NCBI GenBank assembly: GCA_039545355.1
Contig: BCJJ01000016.1
Coordinates: forward strand, 124,001-188,000
DNA: 64,000 bases
Origin: Trichosporon coremiiforme
Taxonomy: Eukaryota > Basidiomycota > Tremellomycetes > Trichosporonales > Trichosporonaceae
Direction of reading: 5' to 3'
Positions 44,244 through 56,230 of this stretch are shown piece by piece. The first letter of the stretch is position 1. Every line of letters begins with the position of its first letter. The notes under the pieces were generated by a model that searched no databases, was not told the DNA's origin, and saw nothing but the letters and a program-made list of their open reading frames with translations. The translations under genes were made by a program, and so were the position numbers.

Positions 44244-46197
44244 CTACAGGAAGAAGAGCGCGTTGAGGCCGAACCAGACGAGGATGGCCGGGGCGAAGAT
44301 GGTGATCATCTCGGTCCACGTGCGGACGAGGACTGAGCGGCGGGAGCGCCAGAGCCAGCGTCCAATCGCGCGCACACGGCTGCGCTTCGCTCCCGGGTCT
44401 AACATGAGGTTGAGCACGGGCTTGTCCTTCTTCGCCTCCGAGGCCCAGTCCGTCGCCGACTTGATGCGGGGAAGGGCGACGTTGCGCCGCGCACTCATGC
44501 CCCCGCTGCCTGGTAACAGACTCGCACCGCTGCTCGTCCGCCGGATGACCGACTGGTCCGTCAAATCTAAGTGCGACGACTGTCGGGAGCCGAGAGGCGA
44601 GGCGTCATACACCTGTCCCTGCTCGGGGTCGTCCGAGTTCATGCGCGGGCTGAGAAGTGGCGAAGAGGGGCCGGATGCCAGAGGACGAAGCCGTGTCGAC
44701 GAACCCCACGACGACAGGACAGCCTTCTTCTCGTCGCTAGCACCGTACGCACTTCCCTTCGACTTGAGGTCCGCCCCAGACCGCGCCCACGCCTGACGCG
44801 CGTTCGTGAAGAACAGCCACGCGCACGTCACAGCTGCCAGGGGCATGTACACCCACCAGTAGACGTGGCTCTGATCGGGAAGGATGCACGGGACATCGGC
44901 GTACGTCGTCATGTTCGCTTCTGGCGGCACGAGCGAGAGAAGCTGGAAGCCCGGTCGGCTGACGCCCCTCGAAGGCGAAAAGGACTTGACAGTGACCTCG
45001 CGCACGCCCGTGTCCGCGTGCACCATGTCGCAGTAGTCGTGGTCGTCGCCGCTGAACACGACGACGGGGTCGATCGCTTCCACAATGAAATGGCTCGTTT
45101 GGCGGCCGAGCAGGTTCTGGTATCCCGGTCCAACACCCTTCCGGATCTTCGCATCTTCGCGTCCTTCTCGCAGCGGGCCACATCTGGCGGACTCTGGTCG
45201 CGACAGGGGGATGTGGGAGAACACGATCGGTGACGGGAGGGGGTCTGGTTTCACGTCAGTCTGGGCCCTAAAGCTTCTCCTCACAACGAAACGTACCTGC
45301 CTGGATCCTTTTGATAAACTCGATGACACTGCTGTCGTCGCCATTGTACTCCTCGAAGTTGACTTCTGCTCCATACCGTCGATAATCCTCCTCCACCAAA
45401 CCGATCGAATCGAGAAGCACGAGGCTGTGGCCCGTGACGTTCACAACGCTGTGCAACGGTCCAAAGTTGTTCGCGAACCGTGCTCTCGCCCTCGCCGCCT
45501 GCTCGAACATGTTGCCGGGGTTGCCGAGGGGAATGTCGTAGTTGCCCGGTAGGTAATACATCTCTGTCCCTCGCGACGGTGAGAATATCCGCTTAAACAG
45601 CTTGAAGTAGTCGTCATACCTGCCACCGTGTCAGCATCTGAAGCGAATGCGGAGACCTACTCAGCATCTGTCATTTTCTCGCGGCCGTAATCGAGCATGT
45701 CTCCGAGGAAGACAACAGCATCGATGCGTCCAATGCGGTTCAGGATGCTCCAGCTCTTGCGCATGAACAGCTCGTCGAATCCCTGCCTGATCGAGTTCAC
45801 CCACGATGAACTCTCTTCCGGGTGGGAGAACTCTGGGTGAGGAAGGTGCGGGTCTGCGATGATCGCGACGTGCGTCGGCTTGGTACCGCCCGAGGTCGCA
45901 CGGAGTGTCGAGTCGGGGAAGCGGCAGCTCGAGAGCGAGCTGTAGAACTGGAAGCTGTCAGTGCGCACTACGGGTGTATCTCGTACCGTTCCGACCTGCA
46001 CCGTCAGCTATGATCAAAATGCCTCGATGGTGTTGACGGCCGTGACTTACCTCATACCAGACCACGAGCACCACCCAGCCAAAGCGGAGGGCCATGAGCT
46101 GACCTGGTCGACCGTGCCATCGTGATTTTCTCGGTTTCGACAGAACAGCGGAGTGGTGGGGATTGACGGGCGACCGCGGCCTTGGAGTGAAAGCCAT
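44244..46197 (-). CDS. Cdc1/Ted1/PGAP5-type metallophosphoesterase
   Basis: The exons are 46197-46051, 45995-45661, 45619-45297 and 45244-44244, giving 601 residues; introns are 55, 41 and 52 nt. A TM helix (about residues 34-48, LMALRFGWVVLVVWYE) precedes a calcineurin-like phosphoesterase domain with the metal-binding motifs IIADPHL, FLGDMLDYG, LPGNYD, FSHIPLS and FSGDDHDYC. Two more TM helices lie in the C-terminal half: one at VYWWVYMPLAAVTCAWLFF and one at the extreme C-terminus, with a Ser-rich cytosolic loop between. This layout fits Cdc1/Ted1 of yeast and human PGAP5, Mn-dependent enzymes that remove an ethanolamine-phosphate side branch from GPI anchors before ER exit. The 41-nt intron uses a GTAGGT donor. 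Confidence 0.9.
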
Positions 46198-47735
46198 GGC
46201 CTGATGATATCAATGTCAACAAGTGGGCGAAGGGAAGATGGGTAGTCTGGCTGAATGATCGATCGGCCGGTGAACGTGGTTGCAGTGGGTGGAGGTGGTG
46301 AGGATGGCCCAGATATTTGGCTAGTGAGCCCTGCGTCCTGAATTGATTTCTTGTCCTGTGATGTTGCCCAATGCAAGCCACACACGACCAAACAGCCATC
46401 TGATGCGTCGAAGCGGTGTGCTAGAATGCAGTGTGGCTCAGCGAATTGTTCGGTGCAAACTGTATCTTTGTCCCGCACGTTTGAGGACGCAGTCAGATGA
46501 TCATGTAAGTTGTGGACATGGTCGCGACCGACAAAGTGCAAGGTTGGAGACGCGCACGAACGGAAGTTACAGCAGATTCTAAGGGCACACGGCTCAACGT
46601 GCTCAACCGTGCCCCTTCTCCATTCGGCCCAAGGCGTCCAAGGCACCCACCCACCTCCACCTGAGCACCACACGAGTGCCTCATGGCGGCTGAGCCTGGT
46701 GTCGCCCAAACATCATTGTTACGTAAAGCGTCATTTGTTTACATGGGAGTAAAGGTCCAACAACTCGCGAAAGAAAAATGGGGTCGTCCATGGCGTGCAT
46801 TTGCTTCCCACGGTTGGTCAGTTTGCCGTGGCTCGCGCGATCGACCAATCCGGCCGGGCGGTGCCACATAGACGGCAATACGTCATGCCTGGCTCGTCAC
46901 TTGGCCCAGCCTGGCCCTCACGTCCTTTGGACCTGTGACGCGTTCGCGGCTGCTGGCTGAGGGCTGAGCGTCGATCGCGCGACGTGAAGCAGGAACTGGT
47001 CAGCGACGATAGCTGCATGTCAGGTGTGCTGAACTCGTTTCCCCCTATCGACACAAGTTCCTTTGCCGGCAAGCAAGCCCGGCAGGGAGGGATGAGGATG
47101 AAGCGGTTGAACCGGGTGCATAGTAGGAAGCGCGCAAAGCCTGGATGTGATGGAGGAAAGGAAGCAAATTCCGGGTCCTGCTGCGTACCTGCGTAGCGTC
47201 ATACGGGCTGGCATGCATGCTGGCTGGCTGGCTGGCCCAGGCAAGACACCGCCGCCGGGCCGCCAGGAGAACGAGCGTCAGTAGCCAGCGCCAGCCAGTT
47301 ATCGCACTCGCTCGCGCGTCTGCCTGATTGCTGCGTGGATGCGCACCACGCCCTGGCCTCTCCCGCCCCCTCGACCCCTCGTCGTCACCCTTTAATGCGA
47401 TGTTCGTCATTCTTCCTCTGTCCATCACCTTGCCAAGTCTTTTGTCATTAAACAAATCCTCATCCTCTCTCTCATCTTCCCAAACCACCACAACCACCAC
47501 ATCCATCGTTCACAGTGAGTACTCCCCTGACCTCTGCATCCGCACCAGCCCACTCGAGCATCAACAGCGTCGTGCGCAACTGTCCTTGAAACGTGAAAAA
47601 CTGGCGCTGCCGTGGGAACACCCCTGACGACCCCCTACTCGCTGCTTTTTTCAACAACAGTAGCAAGAGTGGGCTCAAGAGATGCAGAGCTGGAGACGAC
47701 GTGTTCGAAGCCGGAACGGACACTAACAGATCCAG
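46198..47735. other. Divergent upstream region with the YOP1 leader
   Basis: This is gene-free apart from the YOP1 5' UTR and its intron. No domain-bearing frame is present. The pyrimidine-rich leader of YOP1 begins near 47340. Confidence 0.45.
47515..47735 (+). other. Probable 5' UTR intron of YOP1
   Basis: A GTGAGT donor at 47515 follows a CT/CA-rich leader. CACTAAC at 47721-47727 and an acceptor CAG at 47733-47735 lie immediately before the start codon at 47736. All three signals match the coding introns in this window. The predicted length is 221 nt. Confidence 0.6.
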
Positions 47736-48709
47736 ATGGCCACTCCTCAAGCCCAGCAGGTTAAGCAGAACTTCCTGAACCACCCCTACGTCGTTCAGGC
47801 CCAGAAGGTCGTCAACGGCCAGGTCAAGCAGCTTGACGTCGAGCTCTCCAAGTACCCCGTTCTCAACGACATTGAGGCCAAGACCAAGGTTCCCAAGGCC
47901 TACGGCGTTCTCGGTCTTGCCGCTTCGTGAGTAGATTGAGCAATGTGTCCCTCCACGGTGGATCGTGTGCGCGCGGCGGCTACGTCAGTGCACTGCCATG
48001 GACATCTGAGCCTACGCCGCAAATTGGTCTTCAGATCCATTTCGCAAATGTCACGTCGCCTTATGACGTGCATCAGTCACCTGCGATGGATTCTAAAGGA
48101 TCAACATCGCCTGAGAACTGCCTGAAGATTGCATTGGAACTGACAAATGCAGTGCCGTCTTCCTTGTCTTCTTCAACCTCTTCGGCCTCGCGTCGCCCAT
48201 CTCGCTCCTTATCGGCTACGCCCTCCCCGCCTACCTCTCGCTCCAGGCTATTGAGACCCCCTCCACCAACGATGACAAGCAGTGGCTGACCTACTGGGTG
48301 AGTTGCGCGGATCTGCCGTGCTATGCCCATCGAGCCCTCGTACTGACAGTCTCAGGTCGTTTTCGGTCTCTTCAGCCTCCTCGAGTCCGTTTTCCTTCGC
48401 CCTATCCTTTACTGGATCCCTATGTACTTCGTCTTCAAGACCCTCTTCACCATCTGGCGTAAGTCCTAGTGCTGTTTTGGCGGCGGAGACCGTTTAGTCT
48501 AACGCTCCTTAGTCTTCCTCCCTGCTACCCGCGGCGCTGAGATCCTCTACTTCAACGTTCTCCGCCCCGTCCTCGGCAACGTTAAGGCCCGCACCACGGT
48601 TACCTCCACCCCTGTTGGTACCACCACCTCTTCCATCCGTGAGTGAAATGATGATTCAGATCTGTGCGTGACATCACCTGACCCTGTGACAGACGAGAAG
48701 ACCCTCTAA
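47736..48709 (+). CDS. YOP1: ER membrane-shaping protein of the DP1/Yop1/REEP5 family
   Basis: Five exons (47736-47926, 48153-48297, 48356-48458, 48513-48638, 48693-48709) give 193 residues with the frame intact at every junction. The N-terminal 60 residues are soluble and amphipathic. The TB2/DP1 core follows: two long hairpin-forming hydrophobic regions around VFLVFFNLFGLASPISLLIG and VVFGLFSLLESVFL...YWIPMYFVFKTLF, then FLPATRGAEILYFNVLRPVL, the family signature. The protein inserts as a wedge in the cytosolic leaflet and bends ER tubules, acting with reticulons and Rab/Sey1-type partners. The last coding exon is only 17 nt including the stop. Confidence 0.96.
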
Positions 48710-50041
48710 AGCTCCTCTGAAGAAGAGCCAGTGTGTGCTTCTTGAGCATTCACGAAGTAATGGTCCACGACTATATGCTACGATATGCAGAAGCGTCTAA
48801 AAACGCGTAACGCAACTTGATTTCACATTCGAGACTGAGATCGGGGAGAAAGGAGGAGGCAAGCTGTTCATATGTCAGTTAGTAGTATGTCGGCGGCGGA
48901 TGAATCTGATGAGCGTATAGAGCGCCTACAGCGCTGTGCAATCTATCCACACCGATGAATTGTTTACGAGCGACTGTGCTGGACGCAATGGATGCGCGGG
49001 CAGCAATAGGCCAAGGCCCCAAAAGCTTAAAGGGTGGTGGGCGATGACAAGTAAACAAAACTAGCTGGTGCGGTTGGGATGCTGCGGAGGTGCAAGTACG
49101 CAATGAGCACGCGAGACGTGAAAGTGGGATTTAAGCTCACGGTAGAACCTGGGCCTGAAGGGCTGAAGGGCGATAGCTGATTGCTGGTAGGCTGGCTGAC
49201 TGACCTGATGATGCTGACGAGTTTCAGCTTGGCCCAGTGTCTGCAGTGCGGCAGCCCCTTTGCGGTTGGCGAGGCTGGAGGTGAGCCAAAGGCCATGGAC
49301 ATGCATGCAGGAGGCGTAGGCTCCCGCCGGCCTAGCTTCTGGTCACGCGCTCGGCAGAGATTCATGCACGGTGGCAGGTGGCAGGGCCCGCTGAGAGATG
49401 CGGTGGAGGTGCGGGCGAAAACGGTTGCTGACCTGAGGGATTGCTAAGGCGCGCCCAAGTGACGAGCTGATGTGAGCCTGCGAAGCTGAACGAAGCGTGC
49501 AGGTGCCTCTGTGCACGTCTGCGACGCGGCGCACGCGGCCGCCGGCAATGCCCGAAGGCGCAGGACCTGGCGCGCCTGGCGCCTGGCGCAGACGGATGGC
49601 GGACCATTCAACGGCTTGGGATACCAAGGCCACACTGAAATTTTGCCTCCGCGCGGCCGTTCCGGCCCTGAAACCTGCCGAGGTGGTACGATTATTTTGC
49701 TTGGATTCACGGCCGTGCCAGGCCCAACAGAGCTACAGAGGCTCTCAGGCTTGCTTGCTTACAGGGCGGACTGGGACCACTGGGCGACTGTCCCGCCGAT
49801 ATACATGCTGTTGGGTCTGGTGTTCCGTTTTGCCCTCTCTGTCATTTGTCCAACCTCTGCCCAACTAGTTGTCGTTGTTAAATACAACTCCGGGAGCGTC
49901 TCCGACACCGCCAACGCACTCTCGACGACACACGCCGCGCTAACAGGCACTCTAAAAGCTCAGCGCTCTCCCGGCCTCCTTCCCCTTCCCCCGGCATTCG
50001 CCCTTGACCACCGTCCGACCGTTACTTGTTAACCCGTCACA
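48710..50041. other. Gene-free region upstream of ERG5
   Basis: No domain-bearing frame is seen. The last 60 bp before the ERG5 start are C/T-rich leader sequence. No defined sterol-response site is recognised. Confidence 0.4.
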
Positions 50042-52183
50042 ATGGCCACCCACGCCTCCGAGACGATCCCCCGCGCCTCGGCGCTGCCCCTCAACCTCGA
50101 CTTTGTCAAGGCTTGGGGTGTTGAGAACCTGTCTAAGGCTCGCTTCCAGTTTGACACGTAGGTATCTTCTCGCTGTCGCTGCTACCTTCACTTCACCACC
50201 GGTGCCAAGAAATTTGTTGGCGAGCGTTCCGTTGGGGTAAACCGTGGGGTAGCAGGGGTTGCTGCATTAGTGTCATGGGCTTGTGCTGACGCTCGTCTTC
50301 TGCCGTTATCTCTCGGATAACTTCGCATGCTTCGCCCCACTGTCATCGTTCGACTTCCTTTCCTCGCACTGATCCGCCACATTCGAATCAACATGCGCCT
50401 GACACTTACTCTACTTCTGCGATCCGCACATCGTACCTGTGGCTCTGCCAATCTGACACTACTGAATGATCACCGCTGCTGCATGACCATGTCTGTGCAC
50501 TACTTTAAATCACGACGTGCAGTAAGACGACGACTGCCACCATCCTGACGGTCATCATCTCCCTGCTCCTCCTGGAGCAGGTTGTCTACCGCCAGAAGAA
50601 GAAGCACCTTGCCGGTGACAAGTGGACGATCCCCATCATTGGCAAGTTTGCCGACTCGCTGAACCCCACGCTCGCCAACTACAAGAAGCAGTGGTACTCT
50701 GGTGCTCTGTCGTGTGTCTCGGTCTTCAACATCTTCATCGTCATCGGCTCGACCAACGACATGGCCCGCAAGATCCTGAACTCGCCCACCTACGCCGAGC
50801 CCTGCCTCGTCGCCTCGGCCAAGAAGGTCCTCGACCCCACGAACTGGGTCTTCCTCCACGGCAAGGTCCACGCCGACTACCGCAAGGCCCTCAACGTCCT
50901 CTTCACTCAGAAGGCGCTCTCGATCTACCTCCCCATCCAGGACCGCATCTACCGCCGCTTCTTCGACGAGTGGTGCGCTGAGAACAAGACCCAGGAGATG
51001 ATGCTCAAGATGCGTGACCTCAACATGGAGACCTCGCTCTCCGTCTTCATCGGCCCTTACGTCAACGAGCAGGAGAAGCAGGAGATCAACAAGCTTTACT
51101 GGGACATCACTGTCGCTCTTGAGCTCGTCAACTTCCCCCTCGCCATCCCCGGTACCAAGGTCTACAACGCCATCCAGGCCCGCAAGGTCGTCATGAAGTA
51201 CCTCATGCGTGCTTCGGCCCAGTCCAAGGTCCGCATGGCCGACATGGACAACGAGCCCGAGTGTCTCCTCGACGAGTGGATCCGCGCCATGATCCTGTCC
51301 AAGAACGGCAACTCTGAGCAGGCCAAGCTCCTCTCGCGCGAGTACAGCGACAAGGAGATCGGCATGGTTGTTCTCTCCTTCCTCTTCGCCTCGCAGGACG
51401 CCATGTCCTCCGCCATCGTCTGGACCTTCCAGCTCACTGCCGACCACCCCGAGATCCTCGAGAAGATCCGCGAGGAGTCGATGCGTGTCCGTGGCGGCGA
51501 CGTCGACGCCCCCCTCTCCCTCGACCTCGTCGAGGACATGGTCTACACCCGCGCCGTCATCAAGGAGGTCCTCCGCCTCATGCCCCCCGTCATCATGGTC
51601 CCCTACCTCACCACCCGCGAGTTCCCCGTCACCCCCGACTACACCGTCCCCAAGGGATCCATGATCATCCCCTCCTTCTGGCGCTCCCTCCACGACGAGA
51701 CCTGCTACCCCGAGCCTGACGCGTTCAAGCCCGAGCGCTGGCTCGAGAACGAGGACGGCTCCCTCCCCATCGCCGAGTCCAAGCCCCAGAACTACCTCGT
51801 CTGGGGATCCGGCCCCCACAAGTGCATTGGTGTCCAGGTGAGTTACGCCCGGGAAGCCCGAAGGGCGAGCCGCGGGCGTGTTGAGAGCCCGGGGGTTTTC
51901 ATACACGAAACCAGTTAGAGTGCAGTGGAGGTTGAGTGGAGGCTTTCGCCACACCGATCCGCCACTAGCTCCACCAGCTCCACCCCGTGCAGCACACCCT
52001 ATCTGAACCCCGCTGACCCCACAGTACGCCTCGATGCACCTTGCCGCGACCATCTCCTCCGCCGCCGTCCTCATGGACTGGGAGCACGAGCGCACCCCCG
52101 ACTCGGACGAGGTGCAGGTCATCGCTGCCATTTTCCCGCGTGACCACTGCCGTCTCCGTTTCTCGAAGCGCACCGTCGCCTAA
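50042..52183 (+). CDS. ERG5: Sterol C-22 desaturase, cytochrome P450 CYP61
   Basis: The exons are 50042-50157, 50523-51837 and 52025-52183 (529 residues); introns are 365 and 187 nt. A TM anchor follows the first splice junction (TILTVIISLLLLEQVVY). P450 landmarks are the I-helix FASQDAMSSAIVW, the K-helix ExxR in VIKEVLRLMPP, the PERW motif in FKPERW, and the heme-Cys loop VWGSGPHKCIGVQ. The I-helix FASQDAxSS and the stretch VPYLTTREFPVTPDYTVPKG are typical of CYP61 rather than CYP51, so this is the enzyme that adds the C22-C23 double bond in ergosterol, not the azole target ERG11. It acts in the ER with a P450 reductase. The heme loop has Trp where most P450s have Phe. Confidence 0.95.
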
Positions 52184-55100
52184 GGGTCTCTCCCGAGTGC
52201 ATGTCGGCGTACTTGAAGCGCGCTTCTGCCTCTTCTCGCCTGTCTCTCCTCCAAGCGCCGGTGCTTGTGAGAGGACAGGTAGGAGGAAACCACTACCAGC
52301 CCCGCCCGGACCAGGAGGACGGGGCGACCTAGACGACCACGGAACTCTGCACACTCGCCTTGGTCCCCGTGGGTCTGAGCGAGCAGCCTCGGAGCCACAC
52401 CCAGTGTCTTAATACAACCTTACCTATATCAACCCAGTACCCAGTACCTCATCATTTACCCCGCCGTCTGTCTGCCAGAAGGCGTTTTATGTGTCCACAT
52501 CATTAATGAAATCTGCAATTCTTCATCTGCCGCTGTGTTGCTCAATCTCACGACCTGTGGGCTATCCGGACTGAGGACAGACTGACAATGTTGCGACCGA
52601 GCTGGGGTGGGCGCAACAGAAGACCGTCGAGAAACTACGAGGTTGACTGAGGAGGTCTGACAGAAATGTGAGCCGGCACACCGCTGCACACCGGGATCCC
52701 CTCGTGCACATGCCCATCGATCGCTCGGCACGCCTGTCGATGCCGTTACCACAATACGAGCCCCAGCGGAAACACGTTTAGTCTGATTCCAGATACGTTT
52801 TGCATTCCAGTTTATGCACAGCTCTGCCATGTTGCGTGCTGACGTCCTGCTTCCTCCGGTCTGGCAACAGAGGAGAGAGTATGGACAGGTTTGTGAGCAG
52901 TTTGGAGCACGACGCTGGAGCTCAAGTTTGGAATCACGTGCAACCACAGCAACGTAGAGGTAAAGCCAGGGCAGAAATTAAGCTTCACGATTACTCGGGC
53001 ATTATCTGATTGCCCGATCAGGCCTGGCTCGACCAGTGAGATCTGGTGAGGAGCGCAGACCATCTCTGACGACCAGCTGTGCTAACCTCTTCCACGATCC
53101 ACGAACTCTTCGATCCTCGGAGGTCTGATCTTACAACGAGAGGAGCGCTCGGCAGCGGAGCTCGGACCGTTCTCCGCCCCAGGTAGTAGATGCATGCCCC
53201 TGGCGTGCATCAGATGAGGAGGGCCAGGAGGGGGACAGCCCGGGACAGCCGCCGATGCATGCAGAACGCAAAGGGCAGGACGATCCCGACAGTCACACAA
53301 GGGTGTCTCGCAAGGGAAGACGCCTCATCATCAGACATGTCCAACCACAGCCTGGCCACAGGGCATAGAGCGAGCAGCCCTCAGGCTCTGCTGCATGCCA
53401 CGCCCCCCTGGCCCACCCTGCAGCTCCCATGTCCATCTCGAATGCACGCCATGACAACAACGAGGTTTCCAGCTTGGTCGTTCGTTTGCGTTGTTCATCG
53501 GGCGAGTTATTCAACCCGACAGCGGACCAGACATCTGGGTCACGCCGGCCGGGGTCTGTTCGCAGTGAATTGCGTCCCGCGGCGGGCGGCAGCGGCACGG
53601 CGGCACGGCTGTGCGCGTGTGCGCATGTCGGAGCGCAGAGCCAAAACAAGTCTCTTGAAAGAAATACAAATGTCGGAATACCAATCCTGGGTCGGTTCAA
53701 AGGGGCCACAGGGGGTTGGATGGTGTGGAAAAGACGAAGAGTGGTGTTCGTCTGGCGGGGCTGGCGAGGCGACATTTGTAATGTCCCCGGCCTCGATCTG
53801 TCATTTTCCCTCCATCCCAGCCAAGACGACAGAACAATCCAAACACATCCCCTCAGGGTACATGGACCATCCGGGCGCACACTCAGGGACTCGACAGGGA
53901 CCGCCGCTGCGCCCCCATGCCCAGGCACGCGCACTAATCGATGACAGCTTACGGATCCCGCTTTCTAATCGCTGCCTATCTGCATCCTAATCAGCTGTTT
54001 GCTCAAGACGCTGTTATCCGTATTCCAGGCTGGGTCTACTCGTCCACCTGCGCCACTCCAGGATGCGGGCGCGCGTACTCCCCTTGAAGCAGCGGGACGA
54101 TGGCGCCTTGTCCAGCTCTGGTACTCACTTGTCTAGCGCCAAATGCAAGTCTGGTTTAGCAATTGAAAGCGAACCCAAGGGCGGCCCATCTAAAGTGTGA
54201 AGCAATAGGAATCAAGGCCGATGGAAAGAATAACAAAGCCGTTATCTGGCAGGCAGGAGGCATGGCCAGTCAGGGGCGAGGGACACACATGGAAGGGCCA
54301 AGCGCCAGGCATGCCAGGGACGGCGCCGGCGCAGGACACCCAGGACCGCAACCAGAACAATACAAATCATCGAGAATCGGTGACTCGAGGCGACAGACAC
54401 CCTCCTGTCACTCCGATGTACGCAGCCCATGCAGCTATGCACCTCTGTCGTCTGCCCACTGAGCGCACAATCAGACGACCTGTCAGAGCCCATTGTCCGC
54501 GACGTGTGTGCGCTGCAGCGACTAACGAACGCGAACGGTTGGAGCGTCGAATGTCTCGCATGTCTTGTCTTTCGTTTGATTATCGCTGGAATTTCTTAGA
54601 CATCGATAGACTCTAGACTTTCTGCGGCTTGCGCGACCTCTTACGACATTGGCACGATCGCACGACGCCGCGCACTCCGCGCTCCGCCGTCGCCGCTACC
54701 GTTGAACGGCTGTACTCTCTTGCAAAGAAGAAGAGCAGCGCGGGTACCGATCCAAAGCTAAACCGAATCCGACCTCGTCCCTCCCTCTTCCCCCTCGCCA
54801 GCAGCTCGACAGGTACGCTGTGTCCCTTCGACTGCGATAGAACTTCTGCATCCTGCGAGCTCGACATTGACTTTGACTGTGTCTCACTGTTACTCGCCTC
54901 CGCCAACCTGCCTTCCCCTCCCCCCTCTCACTCCGTACTCTACTCCGCATTCGATCCCAGCAACTATTAACGCTCGTTTACCCTCGTTTTAATTCCCCTC
55001 GCTCGTGATCCATTGAATCCGACCGCACCCTTCGCTGCCGGCACCGTTACCCTACCGACGACCACTGCTGCCTGTTTTCGCGACACAGCGTGGTACCCAT

Positions 55101-56230
55101 CGATCACTACTGCGCGCGCGACCCCAGCGACCCCCAGCGACGGTATTGAATCAGCCCGATCTGTCTCAGTACAACCTGCCGCCTGTCAACGCTGCAGGAG
55201 GATATCATATCGTGGACGACACTGTACGCCGACTACCAGCGACGCTCAAGCATCTGAGCGTGCACTTCGCTCGGACCTGCAACCGTACCCCGACCCTGGA
55301 TTGCAAGGTCGCTGCGCCATCAGCAAAGTCAGCTGCAGCCCAGCTTCCTGCCGTAGACCGAGCTCAGTCGGCAGCCTACGCATAGCCCGTAGCGCAAGCG
55401 CATTCCACCAGACACCACCAGCCTCGGCACGCCTGCAACGCTTGCAACGCCCGCACGCGCACGCTGCACGAGGGCGCACGCACGCAAACCGGACCCCCAA
55501 CTGGAAACTTGCACCTGCACTGGCAAGCAAGGACGTGCCGCGCACCGCATAGTTGAGAACAACAACAAAGTGCAGCTCTTACTGAGTGCACTTTTGAAAA
55601 GCACGCCTGTGGCCACTCCCTCCCTTGGTGGACCCTTTGCTGTTTTGGCCACCGCTACAGTCCCGCCGAAGTAGTCGTGCTGGCCCGCGCTGGACCAAAG
55701 TTGGATCGACGGATCAGACAAGAGGGTTTTGCATCCACCGCTGCGCTACCCGTACCACCCGCACCACCCGCCTAGCCCGCGCCTCGTACCCTCCTGCCCT
55801 CCCGAACACGCGAGGACACCTTAGGACACCACGACCACCAGGTTACGTTGCTTGCACGAGCCAGGTCCACCCCTCCGCTCCTTGTCTCTTTCCACTCCTT
55901 GACATCCACCACCCAATCGCTCCTTTCATTGTTGTCTCCTCCACCTTTCACCCCCGCCGTCACCCCCGACGCCCCCGATCACGACCACGACCACGGCCAC
56001 CCCGCGACTGCATCCGCATCCGCCGCACGCACACACGCACCGATCATCCACCAGCCGTCATTCCCGTTCCTACCCCTACCCGTTCCAATCTCTCTCTGCC
56101 ATCTCTCCCGGAGGACACTTCAACCAGTAAACCCCCTGCTGTTGAAGTGTTTGTGCTACCTCACATCCCCTCCATCTCGCCAACCACGTCTCCCCGCGCA
56201 GTCTCGTCGCGCCTGGTTGACACTACCGGC
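52184..56230. other. Gene-free region and long leader of the MIT gene
   Basis: Four kilobases without a domain-bearing frame. From about 54.6 kb the plus strand becomes C/T-rich, consistent with a long 5' leader. The frame that joins the MIT gene is open from at least 55625 but has no ATG before 56231, so I treat it as non-coding. Confidence 0.4.

Noticed and set aside
50500..52173. 557-codon open frame antisense to ERG5
   Set aside because: It overlaps a complete P450 and is made of Leu/Val/Asp/Gly repeats without motifs.
50042..52183. Identification as ERG11 (lanosterol 14-alpha-demethylase)
   Set aside because: The I-helix FASQDA and the VPY...FPVTPDYTVPKG stretch are CYP61 features; CYP51 motifs are not present.
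55625..56230. N-terminal extension of the MIT protein
   Set aside because: The frame is open but has no ATG before 56231 and reads as Pro/Arg/Thr noise from a pyrimidine-rich leader.
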